Shown: positions 37,777-50,203, counted from the stretch's first letter. The stretch is 64,000 bases of DNA from Coenobita brevimanus (GCA_032717465.1 CM064690.1:7635643-7699642), one strand, 5' to 3'. The notes: a model not told the origin generated them from the letters alone. Numbers and translations: made by a program.

Positions 37777-39194
37777 GTGAGGCTAACCTTCGACATGGAA
37801 GCAGTAGGTGTGAAGACAAGGTCTCGAGCTGGGCAAGAGGAGGAATTTTCCATGGTGATAATCGTGAAGCTAATACAGGCGCAGTGTGAAAAACTAGAGG
37901 CACAGAGTGAGGAACAGAAAGAGCTCAGAAAAGAATTCAAGAATAATTACAAGCACAAAGTGCCCAACTACAGGCAGCATAGAAGGCAGGACAGAAAGAA
38001 CTCCAAGAGCAATTGCAGGCACAGAATGAAGAACTGAAAGATCGATATGAACAGCTTCAGGAGACACTACAGGAGCAACAGAGGGAATTACAGCTGAGAA
38101 TGCAAAGACAGCTAGATGCTTTCATGAGGGAAGTGAAGGAAGAACAGGAACTATTGAAGGAGGAGGTATACACTGAGCTACGGCAGCAGAAGTGTGAGGT
38201 AAGCAATGATGAGACTGAGTGCAGACAGCATGTAGACGACAAGTTGAAGTCAATTAGTGAGGAAATAGTGACAGAGTGCAAAAAGCATGTGGACAACCAG
38301 CTGAAGATTAGTGAGGGAATAGTGATGGAGTGCAGACAGCATGTAGATAACCAGTTGAAACATGTAGTCGACCATGTGAAAATAATTGGTGAGAAAATTG
38401 AGGCTGTAGAAAAATATTGCACTGCTGAGCCTCAGGTTAGTGTACAGGGAGCATATGAAAGGAATGGACAGTGTATGGAAAATCTTGATGGATCCCAAGC
38501 ACCTAAAGGTAACATTACAGGGATGAATAATCAGAATGTAGGAGAATTAAGTCCTGGCCTTAATTATGATGTCCCAGTTTTTAGGCCTCAGACCAGTGAA
38601 ATGCATGGCTATGATGGGAGTCCAGTTAAAAAGAAACCTCAGGAATTTGATGGTAGAGTATCTTGGGAAGCTTACAATGCACAGTTGAAGTTACCTATGG
38701 ATCAGAATAGTTGGGATGATAAGAAGAAGGCTGCAGAAGACCCACCACTGAAGAAATGCAAGAGAACCTTGATGAAAAGTGTGCGAGAAGACAGAAGGAC
38801 AGACGACATGCAGCATAGTAGGAATGGGAATCGTAGGAAGAACTGCTGCTTTACTGTAGTGACATGGCCAGCATCGGACGGAGAAGACCTGGGGAGGATG
38901 CAGATGGAGGGTGCAGATTTGCAACCGGTGCTGGAGTGGCTGCAGCGGAGTGCAGTGCGACCATCATGTGGAGGAGTTACCAGGTTGGGCCCTGCGACCA
39001 GGAGCTGCTGGAGTCAATGGAACCTTCTTTGTTGCAACAGACTACTAGAGCGTCAGTGGGAGACGCCCAGTGACCTCAGCGAGTGTTGGCAACTGGTGGT
39101 TCTGAAGAAGATGAGGTCTGAGATCTTGGGTAAGTTCCATAACCAGATCACTAGTGGGCACCTGGGAGTGAAGACAATTCTAAGCTGGCTGTGA
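37777..39194 (+). pseudogene. Gag-like coiled-coil frame fused to integrase HHCC remnant
   Basis: Two overlapping frames (37777-38037 and 38013-39194) need one shift near 37950-38010. The N-terminal half is a charged coiled coil (EELKDRYEQLQETLQEQQ) with Cys/His repeats of the ECRQHVDNQLK type. It is followed by KKPQEFDGRVSWEAYNAQ, typical of gag in arthropod gypsy elements. From about 38890 the protein switches to pol sequence just before integrase (LQPVLEWLQRSAVRPS, ECWQLVVLKKMRSEILG, ITSGHLGVK). A TGA at 39192-39194 replaces an expected Arg codon within the zinc finger, whose Cys pair (CWTCDVCC) follows past the stop. Protease, RT, RNase H and integrase core are deleted. Confidence 0.8.
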
Positions 39195-39445
39195 CACAAG
39201 TTCAACTGGATTGGCATGCATCAGGATGTTGAAGAGTGGTGTTGGACCTGTGATGTGTGCTGTGTCAAGGAGAGGACCAAGACCTTCCAGGAGGAGTGGA
39301 CTGTGTGGAGGAATAAGGACATTGTCGAAAGTGGCGTAGAGGAAGACCTGATAAGTTGAATGATTATTTGGTGTACAGTTGGATGTTTCGTTAGGATTAG
39401 GATTTATGTTTGTATATACTGTGCAGTCTCGTCGGGACGACAAAG

Positions 39446-39462
39446 AACTAGGGAGGGGGTAG
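39446..39462 (+). promoter_or_regulatory. Polypurine tract
   Basis: GAACTAGGGAGGGGGTAG-like purine-rich run immediately before the 3' LTR; the position fits plus-strand priming. Confidence 0.65.
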
Positions 39463-41690
39463 TGTTATGAAAGGAATTTGCCAGTTAGGTAGTCTCATAC
39501 CTTCGAGACTTTTCTCATACCGTAAGTTTCGGTACGAGTCATCAAAGTTGCCAGTTTGTCTGATGTTTGTGAGCGTAGTTATTTCGTAAGTTAAACATTC
39601 ATTTATTTTTATGCTCTTTTTCTTTATAATGTTTTATTTAAGTGAATGCTTGTTGAATTACATAGTTTAAGTTCCTATGGTAAATGATTTAGAGTGTTGT
39701 GTAATGTAGGACAGTTATAGCTTGTTTTGGATGTCTCTGAGTTGGCAACTGTTGTTCTTGTAGAATGTAGAAGTTTCGGGATTAATGCAAGCTTATATAA
39801 GATGGGGTAGAGATTATTACAAGTTTAGTTGGGTTTCAGGTCAGTTTGAGTGAAGTGCAGTCGGTTTTGGTTCAGTTTGAGTGTAGTGCTGTTAGAGAAG
39901 CTTGTGAAGAGTTGCTGGCAAGCATTAAGTGGAATTATTGTCAGTGGAGATTTTTTCGGTACTTGTGAAAACAGTGGCAAACAGTGACGGGTTACTGAAC
40001 TTTGTATATCACTGGAACTTGAGAAAATGGTGAAGTGTTGGCAAGCATTAAGTGTACTAATTGTGAAGTGTTCTCTCTATCTATCTATTGCCAGACGCCT
40101 CAATCCCGTTTGGGGTGGCCACAAACAAATCGCCTCCAAGTCGCCCTGTCCCCTGCCATTTCACTGCCCTGCTCCCAACTCACACCTCCCTCTCTCATAT
40201 ACCTCTCCACCCCATCCCTCCATCTCATCCTCGGCCTCCCCCTCCCTCTTCCCCCCTCCACCTCACTCACATAGACTCTATTTGTCAGTCTTTCACCCTC
40301 CATCCTCTCCACATGGCCAAACCACCTCAGTGTGTTCCTCATAACGCTTCCTATCACATCCACATCCACACCACAACGCTCCTTTATATCCTCATTCGTC
40401 AGCCTGTCTCTCCATGTGACTCCACAGGCTCCTCTTAAATAACTCATTTCCACTGCTCTCACTCTTGACTTGTGTCCTTCCAACAACGTCCAAGCTTCAG
40501 TTCCATACGTTAGAGTTGGTATCACAATACTGTCATGTAGTAACTTTTTCACTTCCATGCTCACTTCCCTGTTTCTTATCACTGCTTTCAAAGAACCAGT
40601 AACCTTTCTTCCCTGCTTTACCCTTTCAAGCACTTCACCCTCCAAACCTCTCCTTACTCATCACACTACCCAAGTACTTAAACGTACTCACATTTTCCAA
40701 TTCCTCACCATCCAGCCTCGCTGTACATTCACTGACTTCACCTCTCTCAAAGACCATCACTTTACTCTTCCCTACATTCATCTTTAGATTCCGTTTCTTA
40801 CACACTCTCCCAAACTCATCCACCAAGCCTTGCAGCTCCCCTTCGTCTTCACTCAACAACACAGTATCATCTGCAAACAACAGTACAGGGAGTTTCCAAA
40901 CACTATCCTCTCTCACCAGGGCCACTCCAACATCCACTACCCTACCTTGTACCTCTTTTATTACCCCATCCATGTACAGATTGAACAACCATGGAGACAT
41001 GACACATCCCTGTTTCAAACCAACTTTCAAAGAGAAAAATTCACTTAGTTCACCATCCACACACACTGCAGCCTTCGCATCATCGTACATACTCTTCACA
41101 GCATTCAACAACTTCCCATCTACTCCTTATATTGTTAATACTTTCCACAATCCTTGTCTATCCACCCTGTCATATGCTTTCTCCAAATCCATGAAAGCCG
41201 CATACAACGGCTCTTTGCCTTTTCACTCTACTTTTTGCTCTTTACTTTTTCCTCTATGTTTTCCTCATTTTCTCTTTTCTCTTCACAAAATTTTAACATT
41301 TCCATTGCCATAGACGTAGTTCGATACATCTTCGGGTGAAACTCACAACACTGTTTAAGAAAGTTGTAGTGGCAGTAATTATTGTAGTAGTAGTAGTAGT
41401 TGCTGTTGTTGTTGTGAAGTGTTGTTAAGCATTAAGTGTAACTGCAATTAGTAAAGTGTGTATAGCTCCAGTACTTCTGAGAATAGTGAAGAGAAGTTGG
41501 AAAGCATTAAGTGGAATTATTTGGAAAATAAAGACAGTGAACTTTAAGGAGCCAGAGTTTATTTTCGCCTCAGCTGATCTTGTGTACACCTTAAGGCTGA
41601 CCATAGAAGAACAACTCACTGGGCAACGTCCTCCCTGTACTGGACTACTGCTGTTGGAGCCTGTGGCAGTGTGGGGACGGGGATGTAACA
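39463..41690 (+). repeat. 3' LTR, split by one insertion
   Basis: Starts TGTTATGAAAGG, ends GATGTAACA. TATATAAG is at 39794-39801 and AATAAA at 41527-41532. The insertion 40073-41411 carries a 12-bp duplication. Net length is about 877 bp. Confidence 0.88.
40073..41411 (-). mobile_element. Chimeric LINE family A insertion with 12-bp TSD
   Basis: TTGTGAAGTGTT flanks it at 40061-40072 and 41412-41423. On the minus strand, the LINE part (about 41209 down to 40073) carries the RT C-terminal half, FADDTVLL and the tail, with a frame break near 40640. The 5' part (41211-41411) is not LINE sequence; it is almost identical to 45261-45461. One target duplication encloses both parts, so they entered together. 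This fits template switching during target-primed reverse transcription. Confidence 0.82.
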
Positions 41691-41783
41691 ATATATATTT
41701 ATAGATATATAACTTTTATTACCATAAAGACCGAATCCCATATTAAAACTTGTGGTATGTATGCAGTTCAGTAGGAGCAAAGT

Positions 41784-41784
<1 letters not shown>

Positions 41785-41816
<32 letters not shown>

Positions 41817-42327
41817 CCTCTCTCTCGCTCGCTCGCGCGCGCGCGCGTAAACTTATCTGGATACCAGCCTTTTAACTCTTTATCCTCTAAAATGATCCAT
41901 GAAAAGGCCAAGTGAGTGGGTAAATCTATACTCCGTCTATCTGTCTATTTATCCATCAGTCTATCTATCTGTCTACCTGTGCTGTTCATATTTTTGTCTA
42001 TTTGTGCTGTTGATCTGTCTGTCTTTCGACCAATCTATGTACTGTATATCTATCTATTTGTTATCATTTTGCCCAGAATTAACTATATATTTAGTCTGTA
42101 ATCGTCTATGTTTTAAATTCACCTGGATCTCTATCTGTCATTCGTTATTTGTCTGTTTAGCAGGATATATGTTACCTTTTATCTTCATTATCGTCTGTCA
42201 CTTCCTCTTTCTGTCTATCCATCTTTCTGCATATCTTTAAGAGTATAAATTTTATGCATCTACATATCAGTACATTAACAGTTTATCTATATTTCTATCT
42301 TTATCCTTTGTCTATATATAGTAAGCA
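41785..42327. repeat. (CT)n/(CGCG) run and degenerate CTAT/CTGT array
   Basis: CT repeats pass through CTCG units into (CG)n at about 41780-41847, a potential Z-DNA tract. 41925-42327 is a loose CTAT/CTGT array. No gene. Confidence 0.8.
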
Positions 42328-44662
42328 TATTGATTATGTGTGTGTGGATGAAAGGATGCGAAGATGTGTAAAGGATGCAAGAGTGTATAGAGGTTGGGGG
42401 AGTGGACTTTCTGACCACTACTTGGTGGTGGCCAGAATCAATGTCCAATTAGAATGGAGGAATAGAAGAAGGGAAAGACGAGAGGAAGGAGTAGTTGCAA
42501 GGAGAGTGGAAAGGTTACAAGAGGATGAGAAAAAGGCAGAGTATAAGAGAGAAGTGGAGGAACGATTGGGCAAATATGAACTGGAGCAGATGGGAGACGT
42601 GGAAGGTGTGTGTAAGATATTTACAGAAGAAATATGTGCAGCATGCGACGTGGTGTGTGGAAGGAAGAGAAGACGGAGGGGGGTGCAAGGAACAGCGTGG
42701 TGGACAGAAGAGGTGAAACAGGCTGTGGCACAAAAGAAGAAAGCATACAATGAATGGATGAGAAATAGGGGCGTGGAAGAAGTTGAGAGGCGGAAGAGAG
42801 AGTTATATGTGGAAAGGAAGAGAGAGGTGAAGATATTAGTAAGAGAGAGTAAGAAGAGAGTGGATGAGGAATTTGGAAGGAATTTGAGTGTAAAGTGGAG
42901 GGACTGTAAGAAAATGTTCTGGAGAGAAGTGAAAAGAGTAAGACAGGGTGGAAATGAAGTTAGCAGGGGAGTGAAAGATAAAAATGGTAGATTACTAGTG
43001 GAGAAGGGAGAAAAAGTGAGCAGATGGAGAGAACACTTTAAGGAATTGTTGAACGTAGAGGATGGAAGTAATGCGAGTATAAGTGGCTGGGGAATGGCTG
43101 GGAGAAGGAGGGAGGTGAGAAGACAGGAAGAAATTAGTAGGATAGAAGTTGTGGAAGCAATGAAGAAAGTTAAATCGGGGAAAGCCCCAGGAATTGATGG
43201 AGTGTGTGGTGAAATGCTGAAGCATGGGGGAGAGATAGTAGTAGAATGGATGTGGAAGATGTGCAGATTGGCCTGGGAGGAAGGTAGAGTCCCGGAGGAT
43301 TGGAAGTCAGGTATAATTATTCCCTTGTACAAAGGAAAAGGGGAAAAAGAAGTGTGTGGTAACCATAGGGGCATTTGTCTTCTTAGTATAATAGGAAAAG
43401 TGTATGGTAGGATACTTATAGACAGAGTAAGAGAAAGAACAGAGAAATTAGTTGGAGAAGAACAGGGAGGCTTTAGGAAGGGAAGAGGTTGTGTAGATCA
43501 GATATTCATTCTTAGATCTTTAGTGGAAAAGTTTCTAGAGAAGGGAAAGAAGTTGTATGCGGCTTTCATGGATTTGGAGAAAGCATATGACAGGGTGGAT
43601 AGACAAGGATTGTGGAAAGTGTTAAGAATATATGGAGTAGATGGGAAGTTGTTGAATGCTGTGAAGAGTATGTACGATGGTGCGAAGGCTGCAGTGCGTG
43701 TGGATGGTGAACTAAGTGAATTTTTCTCTTTGAAAGTTGGTTTGAAACAGGGATGTGTCATGTCTCCATGGTTGTTCAATCTGTACATGGATGGGGTAAT
43801 AAAAGAGGTACAAGGTAGGGTAGTGGATGTTGGAGTGGCCCTGGTGAGAGAGGATAGTGTTTGGAAACTCCCTGTACTGTTGTTTGCAGATGATACTGTG
43901 TTGTTGAGTGAAGACGAAGGGGAGCTGCAAGGCTTGGTGGATGAGTTTGAGAGAGTGTGTAAGAAACGGAACCTAAAGGTGAATGTAGGGAAGAGTAAAG
44001 TGATGGTCTTTGAGAGAGGTGAAGTCAGTGAATGTACAGCGAGGTTGGATGGTGAGGAATTGGAAAATGTGAGTACGTTTAAGTATTTGGGTAGTGTGAT
44101 GAGTAAGGATGGAGGTTTGGAGGGTGAAGTGCTTGAAAGGGTACAGCAGGGAAGAAAGGTTGCTGGTTCCTTGAAAGCAGTGATAGGAAACAGGGAAGTG
44201 AGCATGGAAGTAAAAAAGTTACTACATGACAGTATTGTGATACCAACTCTAACGTACGGAAGTGAAGCTTGGACATTGTTGGAAGGACACAAGTCAAGAG
44301 TGAGAGCAGTGGAAATGAGTTATTTAAGAGGAGCCTGTGGAGTCACGTGGAGAGACAGGCTGACGAATGAGGATATAAAGGAACGTTGTGGTGTGGATGT
44401 GGATGTGATAGGAAGCGTTGTGAGGAACACACTGAGGTGGTTTGGCCATGTGGAGAGGATGGAGGGTGAAAGACTGACAAAGAGAGTGTATGTGAGTGAG
44501 GTGGAGGGTGGAAGAGGGAGGGGGAGACCGAGGATGAGATGGAGGGATGGGGTGGAGAGGTATATGAGAGAGGGGGGTGTGAGTTGGGAGCAGGGCAGTG
44601 AAATGGCGGGGGACAGGGCGACTTGGAGGCGATTTGTTTGTGGCCACCCCAAACGGGATTGA
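42328..44662 (+). CDS. LINE family A, copy 3: open RT frame, 5'-truncated
   Basis: Uninterrupted frame (open from 42254, with about 25 non-LINE codons upstream). It starts within the endonuclease C-terminus (IDYVCVDERMRR, SDHYLVV). The reverse transcriptase is complete: GKAPGIDGVCGEML, NHRGICLLSIIGK, GEEQGGFRKGRG, FMDLEKAYDRVD, GLKQGCVMSPWLFNLY, LLFADDTVLLSED (about 43873-43912), FKYLGSVMS, and the tail GHVERMEGERLTKR...GRGRPRMRWRDGV. It ends at WRRFVCGHPKRD, followed by GGCGTCAGGCAATAGATAGA and a GATA tail to 44690. The clade is probably RTE-like, from the single-ORF layout and simple-repeat tail. The RT looks catalytically complete but lacks the endonuclease, so it is not an autonomous mobile unit. 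Confidence 0.88.
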
Positions 44663-44699
44663 GGCGTCAGGCAATAGATAGATAGATAGATATTTATCT

Positions 44700-44986
44700 G
44701 CCTGTGTCACACTTTTAAAAACCTGACTTCTTGTATGTATCTTTTCATATCTATAATAACTAAGCTTTACCTTTATCTGTCTATCTGTTTATCTACTTGT
44801 ATCTATATTCTTCCCTACATTATCTCCCTACCTACTGATCTGTTCACTGACTCTCTCTTAGAGCCGTCCAGATGAAGATAGTGAGCGAGTGAATGTAAGA
44901 AAATGTGTAAGGAAATTAACTTAAAAAATTGATACCCTCAATCTATCCATCTACCAGTCTGTCTACCTATCGGTATGTAAGTCTGT

Positions 44987-45045
<59 letters not shown>

Positions 45046-45260
45046 GTGTGGGTCAAAATCTTAATCGTTGCTAATCTACGTCTCTCTCTCTCTCTCTCTC
45101 TCTCTCAAAGCCATTACTGCGGAACGGAAGCTATACTTTCGCTTGATAAAGGCTCCAGCTGTTTCGACGTTCAAAAATTTCATATTATGTTATAAAATTG
45201 ATCAGTTTTCATCTTCTGGCATTTTACTCTTTACTCCTTCCTCTTCCTGACTCTCTCTCT
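44700..45260. repeat. CTAT-type, (AT)n and (CT)n arrays
   Basis: Degenerate CTAT/CTGT at 44765-44970, (AT)n 44991-45043, (CT)n 45078-45106. No gene. Confidence 0.85.
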
Positions 45261-45461
45261 CTCTTTGCCTTTTCACTCTACTTTTTGCTCTTTACTTATT
45301 CCTCTATGTTTTCCTCATTTTCTCTTTTCTCTTCACAAAATTTTAACATTTCCATTGCCATAGACGTAGTTCGATACATCTTCAGGTGAAACTCACAACA
45401 CTGTTTAAGAAAGTTGTAGTGGCAGTAATTATTGTAGTAGTAGTAGTAGTTGCTGTTGTTG
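45261..45461. repeat. 201-bp segment shared with chimeric insertion
   Basis: Differs from 41211-41411 by only a few bases (for example TTATTCC against TTTTTCC near 45296). On the minus strand it reads KMYRTTSMAMEMLKFCEEKR, an unrecognised peptide. This copy is followed by GTAGTAG repeats, so it may be a member of a dispersed family rather than the direct donor. Confidence 0.8.
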
Positions 45462-46258
45462 TTATAGTAGTAGTAGTAGTAGTAGTTAAGAACTACGCAC
45501 TCTATGGAGTTCTTATTGATATAGATATTTCTTCTTTGTGTGTGGGGGGGAGGAAGATCTAGAAACCTGGCATTCCAAGACCGTTCGAGATACAGGCGAA
45601 AGTATCGGGAGTGATGTATCTTGGTTGCAGGCTTCGTTTGACCTCCCCTCCCCACAAAAAAAAAAAGAAAAAGAAAAAAATCCTAACACTAGCGCTGCAG
45701 TAGCGCCCTCTTTGTAATTTTTTCAGTTCATGCTCTCGTGCGCAGCGTCATTGCTTTGCCAATGTTCCAGTACGTAGCTGTCAACATATACTAGTGCACC
45801 TGGGCACTGGTAATGAGATCCAAAAAAATGATTTGAGATACTGAGGAAAATCAGAAGAACATTTCAAGCCTGAAAGTGCTAAATCAATTAGTATTTGGCC
45901 GATTTTGACCAAACTGTGGAAATGTAGTACTGTAGGTCAAAGATGAACATGATTTGCATAGTATGATGACCTTGACTTTGGCCTCAAGGTCGCAGGTCAG
46001 AATCCGTAAAAAGTTTGACTCATACCAAAAGACCCTTAATATTAGGTCTACAGTGATATCAAAAGCTATTTCATGTAGAATGTAGAGTTCTTTAAATATT
46101 TCTTCAGTGATTTCAGAATTCTAGCTGTTGTTGTTGTTGTAATAACGATAATAGTAAAAACTCTTATTTTAATAAGAAGCGGTTTTAATAATGATAATAA
46201 TAATAATAATAATAATAATATTAATAATGATAATAATAATAATAATAATAATGATAAC

Positions 46259-46300
<42 letters not shown>

Positions 46301-46310
46301 CTAATAATAA
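45462..46310. repeat. Non-coding DNA ending in an (AAT)n array
   Basis: 45690-46080 contains phrases (GGCCGATTTTGACCAAAC, TGGCCTCAAGGTCGCAGGTC) resembling the repeat inserted at 62898. (AAT)n-type repeats cover about 46183-46310. No gene. Confidence 0.6.
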
Positions 46311-46336
46311 TAAAAACAGTAAGATAATATAATACT

Positions 46337-49300
46337 CCCCCAGTATCCCTGCTTGTCGTAAAAGGCGACTAAAAGGGTTGGCGGAGGGTTAGTGCCCCTC
46401 CCCGGAAAACAACTAACTAAAAAAAACAAACAAGAAGCCTCGGACAAGGACTGACCAAACGATGACGACCCAGGACCGGACAAAGGACTTGGTAATGAGT
46501 ACGTGGAATGTAAGAGGAGCGAATGATGAGGTGAAAGAGAGAGAGATTGTCCAGGTGCTTGAGGGTGCGAAAGTGGATGTATGTGGAATAACTGAAACAA
46601 AATGGAGAAGAGAAATTGTGAGAGAATGGGAGTATGGATGGGGTATATGTGCAGGAGTAGGTGAGAATGAGAGGGCAAAGGAAGGAGTATGTATAGTTGT
46701 GAGTAAAAGATGGAAGAGGAGCATAAGACAGTATGGATCAGTTGGGTCAAGGATTCTGTGGGTAAAGTTGAAAGTTGGAATACAAATGTGGGCGATTGTG
46801 TGTGTGTATGCACCAACGCAAGATCGTGCTAGAAGAGTGAGAGAAGAGTTCTGGACAAATGTAGAAGTGTGCATGGAAAAGTTTGGAAGGAATGAGAGAG
46901 TGTTTTTGATTGGTGATATGAATGGAAAAGTGGGGAATGTGAAGGTGGATGGAATAGTTGGTGAGTGGGGTGTGCCTGCTGAGATAGATGAGAATGGCAG
47001 TGCGTTAGTGGACATTTGTGCTGGGAGGGGGTTGGTGATAGCCAATACCCTCTTCAGGCATAAAATGATCCACAGGTATACATGGCGAGTGATGAGAAGG
47101 GTGGGTGGTGAACTGAATGAAAGGAAGGCAATGATTGATTATGTGTGTGTGGATGAAAGGATGCGAAGATGTGTAAAGGATGCAAGAGTGTATAGAGGTT
47201 GGGGGAGTGGACTTTCTGACCACTACTTGGTGGTGGCCAGAATTAGAATGCAAGTAAGATGGAGGAATAGAAGAAGGGAAAGACGAGAGGAAGGGGTAGT
47301 TGCAAGGAGAGTGGAAAGGTTACAAGAGGATGAGAAAAAGGCAGAGTATAAGAGAGAAGTGAAGGAACGATTGGGCAAATATGAATTGGAGCAGATGGGA
47401 GACGTGGAAGGTGTGTGTAAGATATTTACAGAAGAAATATGTGCAGCATGTGATGTGGTGTGTGGAAGGAAGAGAAGACGGAGGGGGGTCCAAGGAACAG
47501 CGTGGTGGACTGAAGAGGTGAAACAGGCTGTGGCACAAAAGAAGAAAGCATACAATGAATGGATGAGAAATAGGGGCGTGGAAGAAGTTGAGAGGCAGAA
47601 GAGAGAGTTATATGTGGAAAGAAAGAGAGAGGTGAAAAGATTAGTAAGAGAGAGTACCGGTAAGAAGAGAGTGGATGAGGAATTTGGAAGGAATTTGAGT
47701 GTAAAGTGGAGGGACTGTAAGAAAATGTTCTGGAGAGAAGTGAAAAGAGTAAGACAGGGTGGAAGTGAAGTTAGCAGGGGAGTGAAAGATAAAAATGGTA
47801 GATTACTAGTGGAGAAGGGAGAAAGAGTGAACAGATGGAGAGAACACTTTAAGGAATTGTTGAACATGAGGATGGAAGTAATGTGAGTATAAGTGGCTGG
47901 GGAATGGCTGGGAGAAGGAGGGAGGTGAGAAGACCGGAAGAAATCAGTAGGACAGAAGTTGTGGAAGCAATGAAGAAAGTTAAATCGGGGAAAGCCCCAG
48001 GAATTGATGGAGTGTGTGGTGAAATGCTGAAGCATGGGGAAGGGATAGTAGTAGAATGGATGTGGAAGATGTGCAGATTGGCCTGGGAGGAAGGTAGAGT
48101 CCCAGAGGATTGGAAGTCAGGTATAATTATTCCCTTGTACAAAGGAAAAGGGGAAAAAGAAGTGTGTGGTAATCATAGGGGCATTTGTCTTCTTAGTATA
48201 ATAGGAAAAGTGTATGGTAGGATGCTTATAGACAGAGTTAGAGAAAGAACAGAGAAATTAGTTGGAGAAGAACAGGGAGGGTTTAGGAAGGGAAGAGGTT
48301 GTGTAGATCAGCTATTCATTCTTAGATCTTTAGTGGAAAAGTTTCTAGAGAAGGGAAAGAAGTTGTATGCGGCTTTCATGGATTTGGAGAAAGCATATGA
48401 CAGGGTGGATAGACAAGGATTGTGGAAAGTGTTAAGAATATATGGAGTAGATGGGAAGTTGTTGAATGCTGTGAAGAGTATGTACGATGGTGCGAAGGCT
48501 GCAGTGCGGGTGGATGGTGAACTAAGTGAATTTTTCTCTTTGAAAGTTGGTTTGAAACAGGGATGTGTCATGTCTCCATGGTTGTTCAATCTGTACATGG
48601 ATGGGGTAACAAAAGAGGTACAAGGTAGGGTAGTGGATGTTGGAGTGGCCCTGGTGAGAGAGGATAGTGTTTGGAAACTCCCTGTACTGTTGTTTGCAGA
48701 TGATACTGTGTTGTTGAGTGAAGACGAAGGGGAGCTGCAAGGCTTGGTGGTTGAGTTTGAGAGAGTGTGTAAGAAACGGAATCTAAAGGTGAATGTAGGG
48801 AAGAGTAAAGTGATGGTCTTTGAGAGAGGTGAAGTTAGTGAATGTACAGCGAGGTTGGATGGTGAGGAATTGGAAAATGTGAGTACGTTTAAGTACTTGG
48901 GTGGTGTGATGAGTAAGGATGGAGGTTTGGAGGGTGAAGTGCATGAAAGGGTACAGCAGGGAAGAAAGGTTACTGGTTCTTTGAAAGCAGTGATAAGAAA
49001 CAGGGAAGTGAGGATGGAAGTGAAAAAGTTACTACATGACAGTATTGTGATACCAACTCTAACGTACGGAAGTGAAACTTGGACATTGTTGGAAGGACAC
49101 AAGTCAAGAGTGAAAGCAGTGGAAATGAGTTATTTAAGAGGAGCCTGTGGAGTCACGTGGAGAGACAGGCTGACGAATGAGGATATAAAGGAGCGTTGTG
49201 GTGTTGATGTGGATGTGATAGGAAGCGTTATGAGGAACACACTGAGGTGGTTTGGCCATGTGGAGAGGATGGAGGGTGAAAGACTGACGAAGAGAGTGTA

Positions 49301-49500
49301 TGTGAGTGAGGTGGAGGGGGGAAGAGGGAGGGGGAGGCCGAGGATGAGATGGAGGGATGGGGTGGAGAGGTATATGAGAGAGGGGGGTGTGAGTTGGGAG
49401 CAGGGCAGTGAAATGGCGGGGGACAGGGCGACTTGGAGGCGATTTGTTTGTGGCCACCCCAAACGGGATTGAGGCGTCTGGCAATAGATAGATAGATAGA
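46337..49500 (+). mobile_element. LINE family A, copy 4, nearly full-length
   Basis: Starts with the leader CAGTATCCCTGCTTGTCGTA...GGAGGGTTAGTGCCCCTCCC (46341-46402) and ends GGCGTCTGGCAATAGATAGA with a GATA tail. It is flanked by AAT arrays on both sides, so a target duplication cannot be read. It is the only copy here with the 5' leader. Confidence 0.88.
46462..49472 (+). pseudogene. LINE family A polyprotein, one single-base deletion
   Basis: APE endonuclease (MSTWNVRGAND; CGITETKW with the Glu kept; VCVYAPTQDRA; LIGDMNGKVG; GLSDHYLVV) followed by reverse transcriptase (GKAPGIDGV; FMDLEKAYDRVD; GLKQGCVMSPWLF; LLFADDTVLLSED; GHVERMEGERL tail). Frame 46462-47886 passes to 47883-49472. Comparison with 43045-43075 shows one base missing near 47870 as the only frame break, in a protein of about 1,003 codons. 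All visible catalytic residues are present. Identity to copy 3 is very high by eye, which implies recent activity of the family. A four-base change inserts TG after VRES near 47655 relative to copy 3. Confidence 0.9.
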
Positions 49501-49552
49501 TAATAATAATAGTAATCTTGTAGTAATAATGATGATGATGATGATAATGATG

Positions 49553-49587
<35 letters not shown>

Positions 49588-49661
49588 TACTAATAATAAT
49601 AATTACTACTACTAATAATATAGTAATAATAATGATGATGATGATGATGATGATGTTGCTA

Positions 49662-49704
<43 letters not shown>

Positions 49705-49738
49705 TAATATAGTAATAATAATGATGATGATAATGACA

Positions 49739-49779
<41 letters not shown>

Positions 49780-49822
49780 TGTAGCAGTAGTAATAATAAT
49801 AATAATAATAATAATAATAGTA
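49501..49822. repeat. (TAA)n/(GAT)n triplet array
   Basis: Imperfect TAA and GAT triplets directly after the LINE tail. The poly-Tyr/Ile frame on the minus strand is an artefact. Confidence 0.93.
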
Positions 49823-49928
49823 AAGTGAGGGAATTTCTAGCACTATACCCCATTTACTCCCATTTTGAATTTTTACATTAGTTTCCTTTTTTTCCTGTGT
49901 CCATTTTATCTCAGTTTTCTGTCTCCGC

Positions 49929-50203
49929 GCCGTTGTGGCTGAGTAGTCAGTATCGCTGATAGCAAAGCTGCCGGGCCAGGGTTCGAACCCTGGGCTGGCA
50001 GCTGGCTTCACTCGAATCTGGAGTGCACCTTGTACCCAGGGTAACACTTAGAGAAGGTAACTGTGGTAACCTGGATCAGATGCAGTGGCCTTATATCAAA
50101 GGACATTGGGTAAATAACCCGCCACAGGCTCAAAGGCCTATGTTACGGAGATGAACACCGCAGCTAAACGTCTCATGGCGTCTGCAGCCACCTTACCTTA
50201 CCT
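49929..50203 (+). repeat. tRNA-derived SINE (family T), well preserved
   Basis: A box TGGCTGAGTAGT (49936-49947) and a perfect B box GGTTCGAACCC (49980-49990) inside a tRNA-like head with pairing ends GCCG.../...GGCAGC. The unrelated body is about 200 bp, with a (CTTAC)n tail near 50190-50203. The head looks like a class with a short variable arm, but the cloverleaf is imperfect and the body continues, so it is a SINE and not a tRNA gene. Confidence 0.8.

Larger units (their letters stand above)
32208..41690 (+). mobile_element. Ty3/gypsy-like LTR retrotransposon with nested insertions
   Basis: 5' LTR 32208-37742, internal region 37743-39462 (1,720 bp), 3' LTR 39463-41690. LTRs begin TGTTAT and end TAACA. 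After subtracting the inserts both LTRs come to about 870 bp. A primer-binding-site-like sequence and a polypurine tract sit at the expected positions. The interior keeps a gag-like frame joined to an integrase zinc-finger remnant but has no protease, reverse transcriptase, RNase H or integrase core, so the element is non-autonomous. Flanking AT repeats hide any target duplication. Confidence 0.88.

Noticed and set aside
49929..50000. Functional tRNA gene
   Set aside because: A and B boxes are good, but the arms pair imperfectly and a 200-bp SINE body with a pentanucleotide tail follows.
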